A stretch of DNA of 64,000 nucleotides from Eonycteris spelaea (lineage: Eukaryota > Chordata > Mammalia > Chiroptera > Pteropodidae): NCBI GenBank assembly GCA_003508835.1, contig PUFA01000070.1, forward strand, positions 2,232,001-2,296,000. Reading direction: 5' to 3'. The notes below the pieces were generated by a model. The model had not been told where the DNA came from and made no database searches. It saw only the letters and a list, made by a program, of their open reading frames with translations. Positions 15,241 to 29,215 of the stretch are shown piece by piece. Made by a program: the position numbers and the translations under genes. Numbering within the stretch: position 1 is the stretch's first letter; every line of letters starts with the position of its first letter.

Positions 15241-15724
15241 TCACATCCTGAAATGGTTCTTCCCACATTTGTTCTGATCCTTCATCAAAATATAAATAAG
15301 CGAAAAATAAGTATTAATCATTACAACAGTCACTGATTTTGGAATTTTGGAGTTTGGGTACTATGCTCCATCTGAAACTAAGCTAGTGATTTGAATTGCT
15401 GCCATCCTTTGTCTCAGTAATGGTAATATCCAGCATGTATTCTCCACTCTCTGAAATATTGCTCATGCTGATAATATTGGACTTTCTGTACTCCAGGAGT
15501 CTTCCAGTTCTTTCCTTAACTGTCTGCTCATCTCCATCCCTGGTTCCCTCATCAGTTACAGAAAGTTTATCACCGTGCTTGGTATAACTCGGTTTCCTAA
15601 AGAGTACCGAAGTTGGGTTTAACAGATGTTGCTTCAAAATGTAAGCATATTCCAGCTACACTGGCTTCATTGCTCTGCCGAGGAGATGGTAGAACTATTC
15701 TCAAATGTTGTTCAAGCCTTTATT

Positions 15725-15900
15725 TTTCATTCAGTCATGCAATCAGTATTTATTTAGTGTTGTGAGGTAGAGGGTACTGTGCTAAGGACTGCCAGTTCTT
15801 AGATTAAAAACACATAATCCCTGGCCTTAAATCAGTCACCACTTTATAGAAGAGACAGAAGAAAATCAATAAGTAACATCGTGATGAATGTTCTGGGCGT
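15725..15900 (+). repeat. Ancient interspersed repeat, family unassigned
   Basis: Has the pattern 'CATTCAGTCATGCAATCAGT', 'GTACTGTGCTAAGGACTGCC', 'AATCCCTGGCCTTAAA' typical of a widespread mammalian repeat that I cannot name with certainty. Similar segments occur at 17905 and 55655. Confidence 0.4.
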
Positions 15901-16329
15901 AAACACAAAATGTTAACAGAATGTGGAGGTAGCCATTGGTACCTGGGAAGCTCGAGGAAATGCTTCTGACAACCTTAGTCTTCAAAGTTTGGAGGAGCTT
16001 TGCTAGAATTAATCAGAGGAAGAATATGAGGCAAAGCAGGATGCCAGAGAGCATAGCACATCCTAATAGCACATGTAGCAAAAGCAAAAATTATGTGTAA
16101 GGGCTCAGTGGTAGGTAAGTAGAAAGATATGCCAGATCACTACATTCCTTCTAAACCATGTTAAGACATCTGAACTAACCCCAGAAGCCGGTGGGGAGAG
16201 CTCACAACAGGGGAGTGAGGCCATGGTATTTGATCTGTGAACACAGGTTGCAGTTATTTTCTGAAGTATTGAATGAGGCATTCAGTAGAGTCTGAATCAA
16301 CTGTTTCTAGCTCAGACTAGAAGAAGCAG

Positions 16330-16545
16330 CAGAATGAAATGACTAAGAACACTAGACAGGCTTCACAACTGACAGTCTGGGAAACGGAAAAATAACTGCT
16401 CTGAGCATCATTTTCCTCATCTATAAATGACCATTTGATGCCTACTTCCCATGGGTGTTTTAAGGATCAGAGGAGGTAATATACTGAAGTGCTCAGCAAT
16501 AATATGTGGCACCTAGTAAGGCCCAGTGAGTGCTAACTACCAACA
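16330..16545 (+). repeat. MIR SINE
   Basis: MIR sense order: 'TTTTCCTCATCTATAAATGA', 'TTTTAAGGATCAGAGGAGGT', 'GTGCTCAGCAATAATATG'. Confidence 0.65.
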
Positions 16546-17904
16546 GTCATTTTTAGGAAGTGATTAAAGCCAATCTTAGCTTTATTTTACAGTCACCAAA
16601 ACTTTTGAAATGCTTGGGATTGTGGGGATTTTTCTTCCCCATATTCAGAGACCGTTATGTCTTCAGGGGCTTTTGCATTTGTTATCATTCATTACCACGG
16701 GAACATAAATCAAGTTGAGTCTAATGGTTTCTTCCTGGGTCTGAAGCTCCAGAAACAATGTCTATTACCCAATCCCCAGATCCCCAAAGATGCAAGTAAC
16801 CTGCTTGAAATAAAATCTATTGTTTTGCCTTGATTACATCTAGATCTAGTATAAATGGAGAAAGGAGAGTTTGAAGATCCAAGAAGGAACCCTGAAGCAA
16901 AACAGTAGAGAATTTGGGGAAATTGTGGAAAGTAATAAATGGAGGCTTCCAAATCTGTCTCATATAATTTATAAGGGTCTGCTTAGACCAACAACAGTAA
17001 GGAAGCTGTTAGGCGAGAGGTTCATTTTTTAAGTCCTGTTCCCCTTCAAGACATGTAGTCATGCTCTGAAATGCATCCCATTACTTTTAGTTGAAATGAA
17101 CTTAGATTGACCTGTGCATTTATGCATTCAAAGGCTCTCTCCCAAATCCAAGCCTCCTATTCGGCCACAGAAGCAGCTGCCATTATGGATTCAAGCCAGA
17201 TAGTGCTCATTCTGTTAAACAGGCAACACTCCAGAAGCCGGAAAATAACATTGCAGATAAGTAATGCTGCAATTTTGCATCTGTTCTGTGGTCCCATTAA
17301 TTTTCTTAACTAGAGCTGAGCATAACAAACAAGTAGGCTGGCCCCCTTTCGTGTCTTTCACTAATAGTTGTAAACCTTCTGTTGTGATATAAAAGCTGCT
17401 TATGATATCATTAACATCTGGTTAGGTTTGCTTTGCAACTTCCTGGTGATCCTGTAAGTTTTTTCCTTTTCAGAAAGTTTCTGTTCTAGTTAAACACTCC
17501 AGTTGCTCCTTTCTAAGCTTTCCAAGCTGGAGCAGCCTCGAAGACAGACTGTCTTGGAGCACTTCCACCTCCAAAATGGTCTGAGCATAACTGGCAGTTA
17601 TCATCCTCATCCTAAACTTCAGGGCTTTCCACATGCCAGTTGGTCGGTAGCCTGAGAAGGCAGATGGATTTGGAAGTGCAGCCTGAAGCTGACTCAACTA
17701 CTGTTGGGAATGTGAAGGGAGGGTGTTCTAGGTTTGTTGGTTCCCACAGTGGCAGCCCAGGTCCTATTCTCCCACTTTGAATGAGCCAGATTGGGTTTGC
17801 ATCACTCTGGAGAAGGGATCTAGACCTTGGAGTAGCAAGGTGGATGATTCACAAAGCTCTCTTAGAGACCTCTTCCCTTGGAACCAGTGACTGCATGCTA
17901 ATAT

Positions 17905-18680
17905 TAACATTCATTCATCCCTTCACTCATTTGTTCAGGTATCTGAAGTGTCCTTGGAGCCAGACATAGTTCTAGGCTCTGGGGATATGAAGATAAAAGT
18001 CTTTGTTTTCAAGGTGATCCTATCCTAACGGAGGAGACAAGTAGAGAGATAATTAAAACATCTAGTGAAAAGTATGTATTAGGACTTACCTTCTCGGTGG
18101 GGGCCCAGATTGGTTCTCAGGGAGCAGGAACGCTTAGATATTACGTTACAATAGTTTGTGGCCTTCCAAAGCTCAACCCTACCTTACTGCATCTTATTCC
18201 TTCGTATTTAATTTCTCTCATTAGGGAGAATTTTAATTTAATTTTCTCCTGATTTTTTGGGGGGGGGGTGAGGGCAAGAATTAAAATAAGAAGATGAGAA
18301 ACAGTAGAAGAATATACAGGAGCTACGGGATCTCATAGCAGAGGCCTCCAGCCCAAGCTGAGAAGCCAGGAAGCCTGAAGGATGAAACATCTGAGCCAAG
18401 TTTTAAAGTAAGAGTAAAATTCTCAAAGGGAAGAAAGATGTTTGTGCACAGAGAGTAATAAGTGCAAGATTAAAGATGTTAGAAAGATGTGTTTTTTTAA
18501 GAACTGCAGATTATGAGGAAGAATTTAGGAGGCTGGATTGGGATGGGAGGGTAGTGTGACCCTCTGGCGACTCAGAGGCTCCAGCTCAGCTCATGCAAAG
18601 AAAGGGATTGTATGTAATTCTTAAGGGATTGGGGAGCCAATGAAAAGCATCAAGCAAGAGAGTAAAATATTCAGATTTAT
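17905..18680 (+). repeat. Ancient interspersed repeat, family unassigned
   Basis: Starts 'ATTCATTCATCCCTTCACTC' and 'GACATAGTTCTAGGCTCTGG', and continues into a purine-rich part ('GGAAGCCTGAAGGATGAAAC', 'TTGGGGAGCCAATGAAAAGC'). The same family as the element at 58990, which carries the adjoining part. Recognised from memory, name uncertain. Confidence 0.45.
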
Positions 18681-18964
18681 GCCTTTAAAATATTATAGGA
18701 AAAAAAGAAAAGGAATTGGCAGCACTGGTGAAAATAAATATGAGGGAGAGAGGCAAAGGCTGGATCTCTAGTGGGGGGGAAAAAAACATTGAAGAAGTCA
18801 TTATAATGAAAAATTGGGTAGAGCTGAGATGGGGTCCTCCTCTAGAGCAAGTGGCAATGGGACACTCTGGGACCTGGCCTTGAGGGGTCTCACATAAGGG
18901 TCTAGATGAGACATGTATAGCCAAACTCATTCAATGTCTGTTTACTCAAGGCATTTACATAGGG

Positions 18965-19065
18965 GTTTTATTGAATTAAATATTTATTATTAAATATTTT
19001 ATAAATATTATAAATATTTAAATTAAATATTATTTAATAAAATATTTTATTAATTTTTAATTATT
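18965..19065. repeat. AT-rich low-complexity tract
   Basis: About 100 bp composed almost only of A and T, with repeated ATTAAATATT and TATAAATATT units. Confidence 0.85.
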
Positions 19066-19302
19066 ATACAAACTTCAAATATATTAAAAATATGGAAAAA
19101 TGGTGTAATGAACCATCATGCATCACCTAGCATTAACAGTTATTATAATCAATCTTGCTTCATCTGTACTCCCAAACGAATTTAAAACTTATAAAATATA
19201 TAACTAAATATCATCACAGTTTAAAATATTAGCAAGAATTCTTCATATTATTAAATATTCACTCGATGTTTCCATTTGCCTGATTTTAACATACATCTAT
19301 AG

Positions 19303-19326
19303 GTAGGTAGGTAGGTAGGTAGGTAG
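19303..19326 (+). repeat. (GTAG)n microsatellite
   Basis: About six consecutive TAGG/GTAG units. Confidence 0.9.
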
Positions 19327-21764
19327 ATGATAAACAGATTTATTTTTCTAAAATAGTTTAGATTAGGATCCAAAGGGATCAACTCATTGCTTTTGGTTGT
19401 AACATCTCTTAAAACTCCCCTTTCTCTTTTTTGTTTCTGGCAGTTTACTTGATGAAGAAATCAGAAATAAGCTTCCATTTCTGTCATTATCTAAATACAG
19501 CATCACTTTTTTCTTCCCTTATCTTCCCACCCATTGTGGTCACAAGTATGTGTCCTTCTTTAAGTTGCTGCCATTTTCTTGATTTGCATCTCCATCACTA
19601 TTTAAACGTACTGAGTGCCCTAACAATTGCCTTCTAGTTATAGTGAGGCCTCGGGGACTAATTAAAATGTCTCCACATAAAGTAGCCTAAAACTCACTGT
19701 CCTAACCTGTTTACTTCATTGCTGGTGCTATTTTGTCATCTTCAAGCGTCAAGGTGCAGACTTGTCCAAAGATAATAGAGGAGTCTCAGTCTGGTTGCCT
19801 GTAAAACGAGCTATTGATAACCAGGTTCGCCCAGTGGCTGGGACTGCACCCTGATCAGCTTCCCATGGACCAGTGCTTCTTTTCATCTGTACTGAAGTTT
19901 CAGCTGAAACTTCTCACAGGTGTCTGGCTTCTGGGCAGCTGGATTTCAGGATTTCCCACAATACACATAAAGAGCTGATGGCCAAATCGAGAATGCCTGG
20001 ATCCCACTGTCAAAGTGTGCTCCTGCTTGCCCTAAGGAAGAACAATAAAGGGTCAGGGTCTTTCCAGTGGAATATGCACCCACAATGAATGGCCAGCAGA
20101 GTGCCCAGGGGTAACTGATTTAACTATGCCAGAGTTTTCTAATCAAATGACTCATGTATGTTTTTATCCAGAATATAGACAGTGGCCCAGACTGCAAAGT
20201 ATGTGTAATATACCAATAATGCCCTGTTTGTTTATGTCAAAGCCAGCTCTGAAGGGTGATGATACATAACAGTGTAGAAAAATTTAGACTCCGTATTTTG
20301 ACTACCTGTATCCTGGTGCTTCTCTCAGCAGCTCCTTAGCAGATCGTCTTCAGCTTGTCGGCCACAGCTTATGTCGAAATCTGGAAGGAGTTTGTGAACC
20401 GTCAAACAGAACTTTGAAGGCTTGGTGTAGAGGATTCTCAGCTTTCAATATAAATTTGAGTCTAATATTGAAGATTTTTATACCCCAAGATGTTGATTTA
20501 GACATTGCAGCATGTGGTAGCTGGTCTTTAATTCTCTACATGAAGCAGATTAGGGGTAGAGTATGGAGGAAGTAGAGGTGAGGGGTATATTCCAGAACTC
20601 CCAACCTATGGCCAGAAATGAAGTAAGCGCTGGTGGGAGAAGGTGCATTGCTTACTACGTTTCTCTATAAACCTTTCATTTTATATTCATTGTGATTCTT
20701 CACTGCACACACAGATAACTGAATTGTTAATTTGAACTTTTCTTTTCCTCCTGATTTTAGGGTTTCATATCATAAATGAACAGCTGTTCATTGCAGAAAT
20801 GTGACTGTATTAGTGCTTCACCATGGTAGTCTGACTGTAAAAGCTGACTGTTCTGTTAAAGTAGCTACTAGACCATTTCTTTGCATTCTTAGGCACAGAA
20901 ATCTAACAGCTTCTTAACCATTCACAGCTCCCAGGCCCCAGGAATAAAACAAGAAACACTTAAAAACATCAAGCAAGTCATAAACAAATAAGACCCTCTG
21001 AATTCTGAGACTTCATATTTGGACTGACACAGTCCAAAAAACTCACCCATGTTGAAGACATGCCGTGACATCCTTCAGACCAATGCTTGAGCAGACCGCT
21101 TTCACAAATGTCTTCCTTCATACTAATGTTAAATAGTGAAAATTAACATATGGCATGTGCCAGCCTGGTATGTACTACTGAAACATGGCCTACATGGCTT
21201 TTAATCTCAAGAACAGATGAGAGATAATCATTCAAACCTCTGTTTTAATATCCATGAATCCATCAACAGGATTCACATTTTAAGGCAGTTGGTGGAATGA
21301 TGTGTAAGGGATTCTAGATTTCCCAGCCAACCTCTCTAAACCCCATTTAACCGTGTGGATATTAAAGTTTGTTCCAACCCTTAGTAAAATCAACTTTTCA
21401 ATATTGAAAGGTAGCTTGCTTGTTAAGGCTGAAAATAGGAATTACGTGGCCTGATCCCTTTGTCACTGCACGACCCTCTCCTCCTATATGGCCTCCTCAG
21501 CCATGTGTTCATTCCACAGGTATTTATGGCTCACTTAAAAAATATTGGGCAAGCCTGTGCATGGCATGGATACAGTCTAAAGAGCCTGCAGTGCCAACTG
21601 GGTGGGTCACTCACAGCTTTAAAACATAAGTCATTAGACAGTGAACAGACTATCTCCCTAATTAGAATGTAACATCCTGCTAAAGTAATGCTACTTCCCG
21701 AAATAATTATTTTGAGACATAATGCTTTGATGATGATGTTTTGCATTTCTTATTTTATATCTGA

Positions 21765-21977
<213 letters not shown>

Positions 21978-23474
21978 TAAAATTCGAAGGAACTGCTACA
22001 ATTACCTGTGTCGGATATGGGTTCTCTCTCACACAGGCACACACAAAAAACACGCTCCCCTCTCATGCTCGGTTATCTGTTGACTTTTTCAAATCTGCAC
22101 AAAAGATTGATTTTAGAGCTTGAGAACTCCCAGGCAGAACTCTGACTTGACTTTGAGGGGCCTCTTACAGGCAGTGAAAGGTGTCATGGGCTTAGCGTTG
22201 ATATTAGTCTCTAGAAATGTATAAACTGACCACAATTGACTGGAGGTAGATTTATATTGTGTCCATTCTGAGACAGGGAGACTAGAGTTCAGGGAGGTTA
22301 AAAGGCTTGTCCAATTCAATTTAGCAAAAATTTACTGAGCCTCTATTACCTGACAGGTGCTAGCCTTAGCTGCCATGTTTTCGGGAGAGGATGACACAGT
22401 CTTTGTCTTCAAAGATTTCAGGAAACAAGTGTAGCATCTTAATAATATCTTGTAATTTGGAATGTCCACCTGTTTCTTGGGCAATTTGTTTTCCTTAGCA
22501 CGCACTCCCAACCTCCCTCCCCACTCTCTCCTAAACTGCATTTCTTTCTGAGACATGTCGTGAGGATATTCAAACCTCATAACCAGATCTATCCTGAAGT
22601 AACCTAGCTTAGGATGCACACACATGATTCATGCTAACACTTAAAGACAGAGGTTTGCAAAATAGAGACGTTGCATTGCAGATTTTTGGAGCTGCGAGGT
22701 GTCATAGAAATCAGCTCATCTAACATCTTCATCTGTAAAACAAGGGCACTGAACTGCTCAAAGGGGTTAGTTACTCTTTTGGAATTTTGTATTCGGATGT
22801 TAACAGAGACACCTGTGATATGATTTCTTCAGGCTCCCTCCTAAGTATTTCTGTTAGGGAGAAAACAAGAAAAGATTAATGTTTATCTGATTTAGCAAGC
22901 TACTTGTTAAGTGTTATATGGCTTTACAAGATAGATCTTTCATAAACTGGAGATTTTTCATGAAAGAATGAGGTGATTTTTTTTTTTCAGGAAAAAAATT
23001 CTTTGAGACTAGATGCATTGGTGGACTTGTTAAGCATCCCCTTTTACCCTGTATGACCCAGCGTCCTTCTGTTGCCCTGGTGGCCGTGCCCAGCACAGCT
23101 GCCTGCTGCCCCAGAAGCAAGCTGCAGTCAGAACACTCAGTTATAAGCAGCCCTGTGAGTTGTGCTGATTCCTTCACTCACTGTAGTGAAAGTGAGCAGT
23201 ACAACAGGAGGCTAGCCCGTGGAATCTCCACTCTGCAGCCTTCGACTTCGGAGGACAGATCTGAATTTTTACACCAGCCCTGGATCTGTCTGCTATGAGT
23301 CTACTCCTTCCTCATCCAGGGGTTCCAAACAAAGACAGAGATGCTGAACATCGAAATTATAAATTCTAATCTGCTAGTTCAGAATTGGGTGAGGACGGGA
23401 AAAGAAAGGGAAAAAACCAAAGTTTTATTAGTTTATTGATCAATAAATTAATTTTCTTTTTCTGCATTTCAAAT

Positions 23475-23633
23475 AGCATGCAAGGCCCTTTACGTATGTC
23501 TTCCCATTTAATCTTCAGGGCTTCCCTGTGAGATGATTGTAATGATAAGGAAATTGACACCCAGGGAGGTCAGAATAAGGTACTGAGGTCCCACAGCTGG
23601 TAGGTGGCAGAGTTGCATTCAAACATAGCACTA
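23475..23633 (-). repeat. MIR SINE, antisense, interrupted
   Basis: Antisense MIR blocks 'CCCATTTAATCTTCAGGGC', 'AAGGAAATTGACACCCAGGG', 'CCCACAGCTGGTAGGTGGCA', 'AGTTGCATTCAAAC'. Cut off by the TIR element starting at 23634. Confidence 0.7.
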
Positions 23634-24233
23634 CAGTCAGGTGCCACATAATGATGTTTTGGTCAAAGATGGACCATAAGACTATGACAGAGCTGAAAAT
23701 TTTCTATTGCCTAGTGACATTGTAGCCATGGTAACATTATATCGCAGTGCATTACGTGTTTGTGGTAATGCTGGTGTAAACAAACGTACTGCGATGCCAG
23801 TTGTATAAAAATATAGCACATTTATGTACAGTACATAATACTTGATAATAATTAAAGACTGTTACTGGTTTATGTATTCACTATACTGTACATTGTATCA
23901 TTAGAGTATACTCTTTCTACTTACATAAATTTGTTATAAAACAGTATGCCATGTTACATTGTCAGCAGGCTCATACATCTGGTGTTTACTGAGTCTCTTG
24001 ATCGCATCATTTCTCTTGTGCTTAATTTAATCTTGTATTATTTTATACTGCAGCCTGCTGTAAAGCCTTGTAACCTAGGAGTAACAGGCTATATCGTATA
24101 GCCTAGATAGGTGTACTAGTAGGCTGTACTATCTAGGTTTGTGTAAGTGTGCTCTATGATGTTTGCAGACAACGAAATCACCTAATGACAAATTTCTCAG
24201 AACATATTCCAGTAGTTAAGTGGCACATGACTA
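23634..24233. mobile_element. 600-bp DNA-transposon-like element with terminal inverted repeats
   Basis: Left end CAGTCAGGTGCCACATAATG pairs with the right end (reverse complement TAGTCATGTGCCACTTAACT) over about 20 bp with few mismatches. The interior is AT-rich with many TACAGTA/GTACA repeats and two strong hairpins near 24086-24137. It resembles a common human nonautonomous element that I recall as possibly MULE/Ricksha-type; the family is not certain. Confidence 0.65.
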
Positions 24234-24691
24234 TAATTGATTCCCGAGATCAGCCTTTTTCAATCCTTGGAATCACCAGCAAGGGACTCTGCCACACCAG
24301 GGTCTGGCATATGTCCCCATCTCTCTGAGCTTCACTTCCGGCAAGCTGGAGCAATGATTATGTTCAATATTTTCAATTTGTAGAAAGAAGGAATGCCCCA
24401 TGCCAAACCTCACTACACTTATTGCCCAACATTGTTCGTTTCCTTGGGATTTTTAAGAGGGATACCAAATGACTCCGCTTTCTTGGAATTTAAAAAGCAC
24501 GCAAGTCCATTTTAAATACTAATTAAAACAATTTTTCTAATTTTATTTGAAACTAAAAAGTAATTCACAGCAGATGCCGTTATATCTTGTAACATTGCCC
24601 AGGAGAAAGCTAGAAGTGGCTTCTAGAGACCCTTGCCAAGTCTTTATTATTATGAATATATAAAGTATGTCGGAGAATTTACATTCAGTAG

Positions 24692-24883
<192 letters not shown>

Positions 24884-25051
24884 TAGGTCGAGAGCCACAA
24901 TTAAGGATTTCCAGTGCGTTTCCTTCCCCAAAAGGATGTGCAAATGTCTATGTGTGTATTTCTAGGAAAATGACTCTTTAGCCAGGGAATGTTTGATATT
25001 TTTTTAATTTAAATTTACTCCGATACTTAAATTCTATTCCTGTCTTTAAAG

Positions 25052-25246
25052 CCCAGTCAGCATCAAGTCCCAAGAAATTCCCCATTCCCAGCCACCTGAG
25101 CGACCTGGGAGAGACGGAGGAGGACTCCTCTCCAGCTCAGAAGCCAGGCAAACTCGCCGACATGTACCCCTCTACTGTGCCCAGTGTAGACAGTGCTGTG
25201 GACTCGTGGGATGGCTCTGGAATTGATGCCAACTATGGGAATCAAG
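25052..25246 (+). CDS. GRIP1: GRIP1 exon, linker after PDZ6
   Basis: 195-nt exon after acceptor tttaaag, with donor gtatgt. It encodes a Ser/Pro/Asp-rich, probably disordered segment: it starts [20 protein letters not shown], continues through an acidic patch (ETEEDSSP) and ends with [18 protein letters not shown]. No domain is predicted. It opens the region between PDZ6 and PDZ7 (nearly 250 residues) that in GRIP1 contains the KIF5-binding segment used for dendritic transport. Phase 2 in, 1 out. Confidence 0.96.
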
Positions 25247-26929
25247 GTATGTCCTAGTCCTAGAGAGCAGAGGGTTTGTCATTGTTGAAGCCCATGTTTC
25301 TCAAAGATCCACTCTATGATCCCTGAAAAGAATATTTTTATTTCACTTATGTGCACATCAATGTAACCTTATAGAGTACATTCACTATAGTGGCCTTGCA
25401 TTTCCTCCTTTTTAATGCTGACAAGTCATGAACATTTATCAAATACTAGCAGACCCCCATCAGACCTACTGGTGTCCAAGTGTTCAATCAAGCATAGATT
25501 AATATAAGGCTAGCCATACAATAAAGTGGTTCACTGAAGACAGGTGGCATTGTCTTACCTTTTTAGCAACCTTTCCACTAAGATGGATTGGAGAATGCTA
25601 ACGATGTGCATAGGAGAATGATTTGTGAGCCCATTTATTCCTGCCTCCTCCTGACTTTTAATAGAAACCCATAGGGGTTTCCCTGAATACTCATTATTAG
25701 AGAGTTGTAATCACATTACATAAAAGTATTTGGTAGATTTTTCTTCCCAGACATGATCTTCATGTAAGGAAGTATAACCTACATTAAAAGTTAAACCTCA
25801 TTAACAGAATATAAACACAGAACGTGTTAGGCCAAATATAGAGTATAAACTAAAAGTTCTTCAAAAATCTGTTTCCTTCCCACTGCTATACAGCATCAAA
25901 AGAGAAGTATATCAAAAAATCTGTTTCTTGTTATCTGAACATTATTTTCTCACTATTGCCTTGTATAAATTCTAGTTTCCAAATCGCTTTTGCCCTAGAT
26001 TTAATTCATTTAGAGAATAAATACAGAAACAGTTGGGAGAACACTCATTTGGGTGTGAGGATTGCTTTGTGACTTAGTTAACTACTTTTTGGGAGAGTCT
26101 GTTTCCAGTTTGCTCTCTTCCCGATTCCCACTTCTTTTTTCTCTGTTTGTCTTTGCTTTTGTCACTCTGTTAAATCCCCTGAAGAGTGGAGAGAAAAAGG
26201 AGAAGTATTTCAAAGCTGTCAAGTCATTACTTGTTAGAGATGATATTGGAGTTTAGTAGAGAAAATATTTTGAACACCCAAAATAGAAATGGACTTTTAC
26301 TAATCTGACAATTTTTCCAAGTCATAAGACCTTGTGACAAGTTAGCTATGCCACCAAATAACAAATATTATCGTTGCCTGAGAGTTGGTTGGACCACCAG
26401 ACCAACCAACTGTAAAGAACACAGATCAAATTTTATCAACGTAGTCTCTGATGTTTATTTATTAATGTGCTTGCTTATTTATTGTTTATTAGTGTGGGGA
26501 CTTTTTTGATACACAGACTTTTGTGAGGATGCTATTAATCTTAATGAAACCTTCCCCATCAGGTGGCATGTGAGAACTTAGCTACTCCATCCCTTTGCAC
26601 CATAGAATCAGGACCACAATCAGCATACTAAATAGTGAAACATGAAGAATCATTTATTATTTAAGAAGCATTTTGAAAATTTGAAGACCGAGATAGGGAA
26701 TAGGGGTCATAATATTAAATTTGGCATCTATAAGTTAAAAATCTTTATGAGGTTGAAGGGAGATTAGAGAAAATGGCAATCAACTGAAGTCTCCCAAGGT
26801 GATGAGGAAAGAGTACCGGTACCTTGTATTTGTAAAACACTTCCATGTCTACGAAGCGCTTCCACAAAACGAATCCCAAGTGATCCTCTTAACGAACATG
26901 TCTGTCAAAAGGCTGGTTGATCACAGGAT

Positions 26930-27560
26930 TTCCGTGTTGAGAGAATTTAGAAGTCAGCTAGTCTGACATCCAGTGCAGCCCTGGACGCCGTGTCCAGCCT
27001 CGCTGCACGCAGTCACGCTGCATGGGCGGGAGTGCCTGCGGTGACAGGTTGCTCCCTAACTGCTGAGGCAGCTCTCCCATCACCATGAATGTAGTTCTGG
27101 CAGCTCAAAGTCCTCACTCGTATCGAGCTGAAATCCGTCTGCCTGAAGCTTCTGCCTGTTGGTGCCAGGTCTACACCCTCAACATCATTAGGAACTACTA
27201 AAGTCTCTTTCTTTTGAGAGCCCTTCAGATCCTCAGACAGCTGTCATGTCTCTTTTGTCTTTCCTTCTCCAAGCAAAATAGCCCCAGTTGCTGTAACTGT
27301 TCTTCACATAACTTACTTTTGAATATCTTTATCATCCTTGGGGGCCTCTCTTCTGAATACGTTCAAATTTAACTCTACTTATTACAGTGTAGCACTCAGA
27401 AAGGAAAGTCATACAAGAGCCTGACAGCCCAGAGCAGTTCAAGCCTGTCACCTTCATCATTGAAGATTGTAGAACCTATCAATGCAGCCTGTCTCAACAT
27501 AATTATTTTGATGGTCACATCCCATCTGTCATGCATTTTGAGCTTATTGTTTACCAAGAT
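26930..27560 (-). repeat. CR1/L3-like LINE remnant, antisense
   Basis: The order 'GTCATGTCTCTTTTGTCTTT', 'CCAAGCAAAATAGCCCCAGT', 'GCTGTAACTGTTCTTCACAT', 'CCTTGGGGGCCTCTCTTCTG' mirrors the antisense 3' region of CR1-type LINEs. GC content is higher than the flanks. Diverged; family from memory. Confidence 0.5.
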
Positions 27561-28504
27561 CTCAAAGTCTGGTTTAATTCCTTTACTTATAATATTGAGT
27601 TAAACCAGATTGCTCCAGATTGTGCTTGTGAAGTTGACTTTTTAAAAGCAAGGTGTAGAACCATCCTTTTTTCCTATTAACTCTCATGTTGTGAGATGTA
27701 GATTCTCTCTCCAACCTGTCCCTCCAGCAGATGCACTACCATTTCCCAGGCAGACTTTGCACATTCTCATTGCACCTTTAAGTCTTCAATAGTTGCCCCA
27801 TTTCCTATGGGGATATTGCACCTCCTTGAGACAAGAATTGATGTCTCTGCAGCCACATTTCTTATTGTTCTCTGCTTCTTGTCCAAAAATGTTAAGCTTT
27901 CCCCATTTATTTCATTCACTCAGCAAAATATGTAATGGCTGGCACAATATAAGGCCAGAATACACTGGGCATACCATGTTGGAAAAGAAACATTAAACTT
28001 ATTCTCATTGAAGAAGTTACCCAGCTGAAGAGCCAGACAATTAACCACTGGTGTGAAATCAGTGAAAAAGGGGAAATGGATGAAGTAATCAAAGCTGATT
28101 AGAGAAAGAAGGCATGTGCTCAAAGAAGTCTCACAGCGGGAATAACTCTCAAGTCTACCATGTAGCTCCAGGATGCGAACTTCTAGTCTGTCCTGGGTCA
28201 GCTTCTTTCAGTTTCCGTTCTCTATATGTATGCCCTTCTGCTTGTCAAAATCATATGCTTTTGGCCCCCTTATCTTATTTATTCTGCCTTCTAACTCTGA
28301 GAAAAAAAAACTGATTGCTTTCCTTGGCTTTAGCAAAAGTCAATCAATATAAGAAGAGACTTACAAATCGGTGGTACCTGGACTCGGTCATTCTCATGGA
28401 CAGTGAGCATTTTGTGATGTCTGTAATTCTTGACTCTCAATTCAAGTAGCTATGTTTTGTCTTGTCCTATCATAATCTTTAGTATTTCTCTCTTTTGAGC
28501 TCAT

Positions 28505-29002
28505 TTTTTCAGCTTTATTGAGGCATAATTAACAAATAAAGTTGTATATATTTAAAGTGTATAATGTGATGATTCGATATACATACATATTGTGAAATGC
28601 TTCTTGCCATCGAGTTAATTGACACATCTGTCACCTCACATAGTTACCATTTATGTATGTGTGTGTGTAAGACGAGATCTGTTTTCTCAGCAAAGGTCAA
28701 TACGGTATTATTAACTATAGTCGCCATGCTGTACATTAGATCCCTAGAACTTATTCATCTATGAAAGTTTGTACCTTTAGACCAACATCTCTTTATTTCT
28801 CCCATTCCCTAGGTCCTGATAACCACATTCTACTCTCTGCTCCTATGAGTTTGACTTTTTTTTTAGGTTCCATATAAGTGAGCTCATGTAGTCTTTGTCT
28901 TCCTCTCTCCGGCTTATTTCACTTAGCCTATTGTCTTCTGGGTTCATCCCTGTTGTTGCAAATGACAGGATTTCCTTATTTACAGCTAAATAATTTTCTA
29001 TC

Positions 29003-29042
<40 letters not shown>

Positions 29043-29215
29043 ACACATCACATTTTTATCCATTCATCTGTCAACACTTAGGCTGTTTCCATATCTTGAC
29101 TATTATAAATAATACTAACATGGCAATAAAGATATCTCTTGGAGATACCAATTTGCCTTTGGAGGTAAACCCAGTAGGGTTGCTGGATCTTTTCTGAGGT
29201 CATTTTGATCAATTG
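28505..29215 (-). mobile_element. L1 LINE 3' end, antisense
   Basis: Starts 'TTTCAGCTTTATTGAGGCAT' and continues 'CATGCTGTACATTAGATCCC', 'CACTTAGCCTATTGTCTTCT' and 'TGTTTCCATATCTTGACTAT', the familiar antisense L1 3' UTR to ORF2 end. A (TG)16 microsatellite at 29009-29040 lies inside it. No intact frame. Confidence 0.85.
29009..29040 (+). repeat. (TG)n microsatellite
   Basis: Sixteen uninterrupted TG units, then ACACACA, inside the antisense L1. Confidence 0.97.

Noticed and set aside
28843..29081. Open frames rich in Thr-His or Val-Cys repeats
   Set aside because: They are translations of the TG/CA microsatellite inside L1; the same applies to the frames at 34942-35192.
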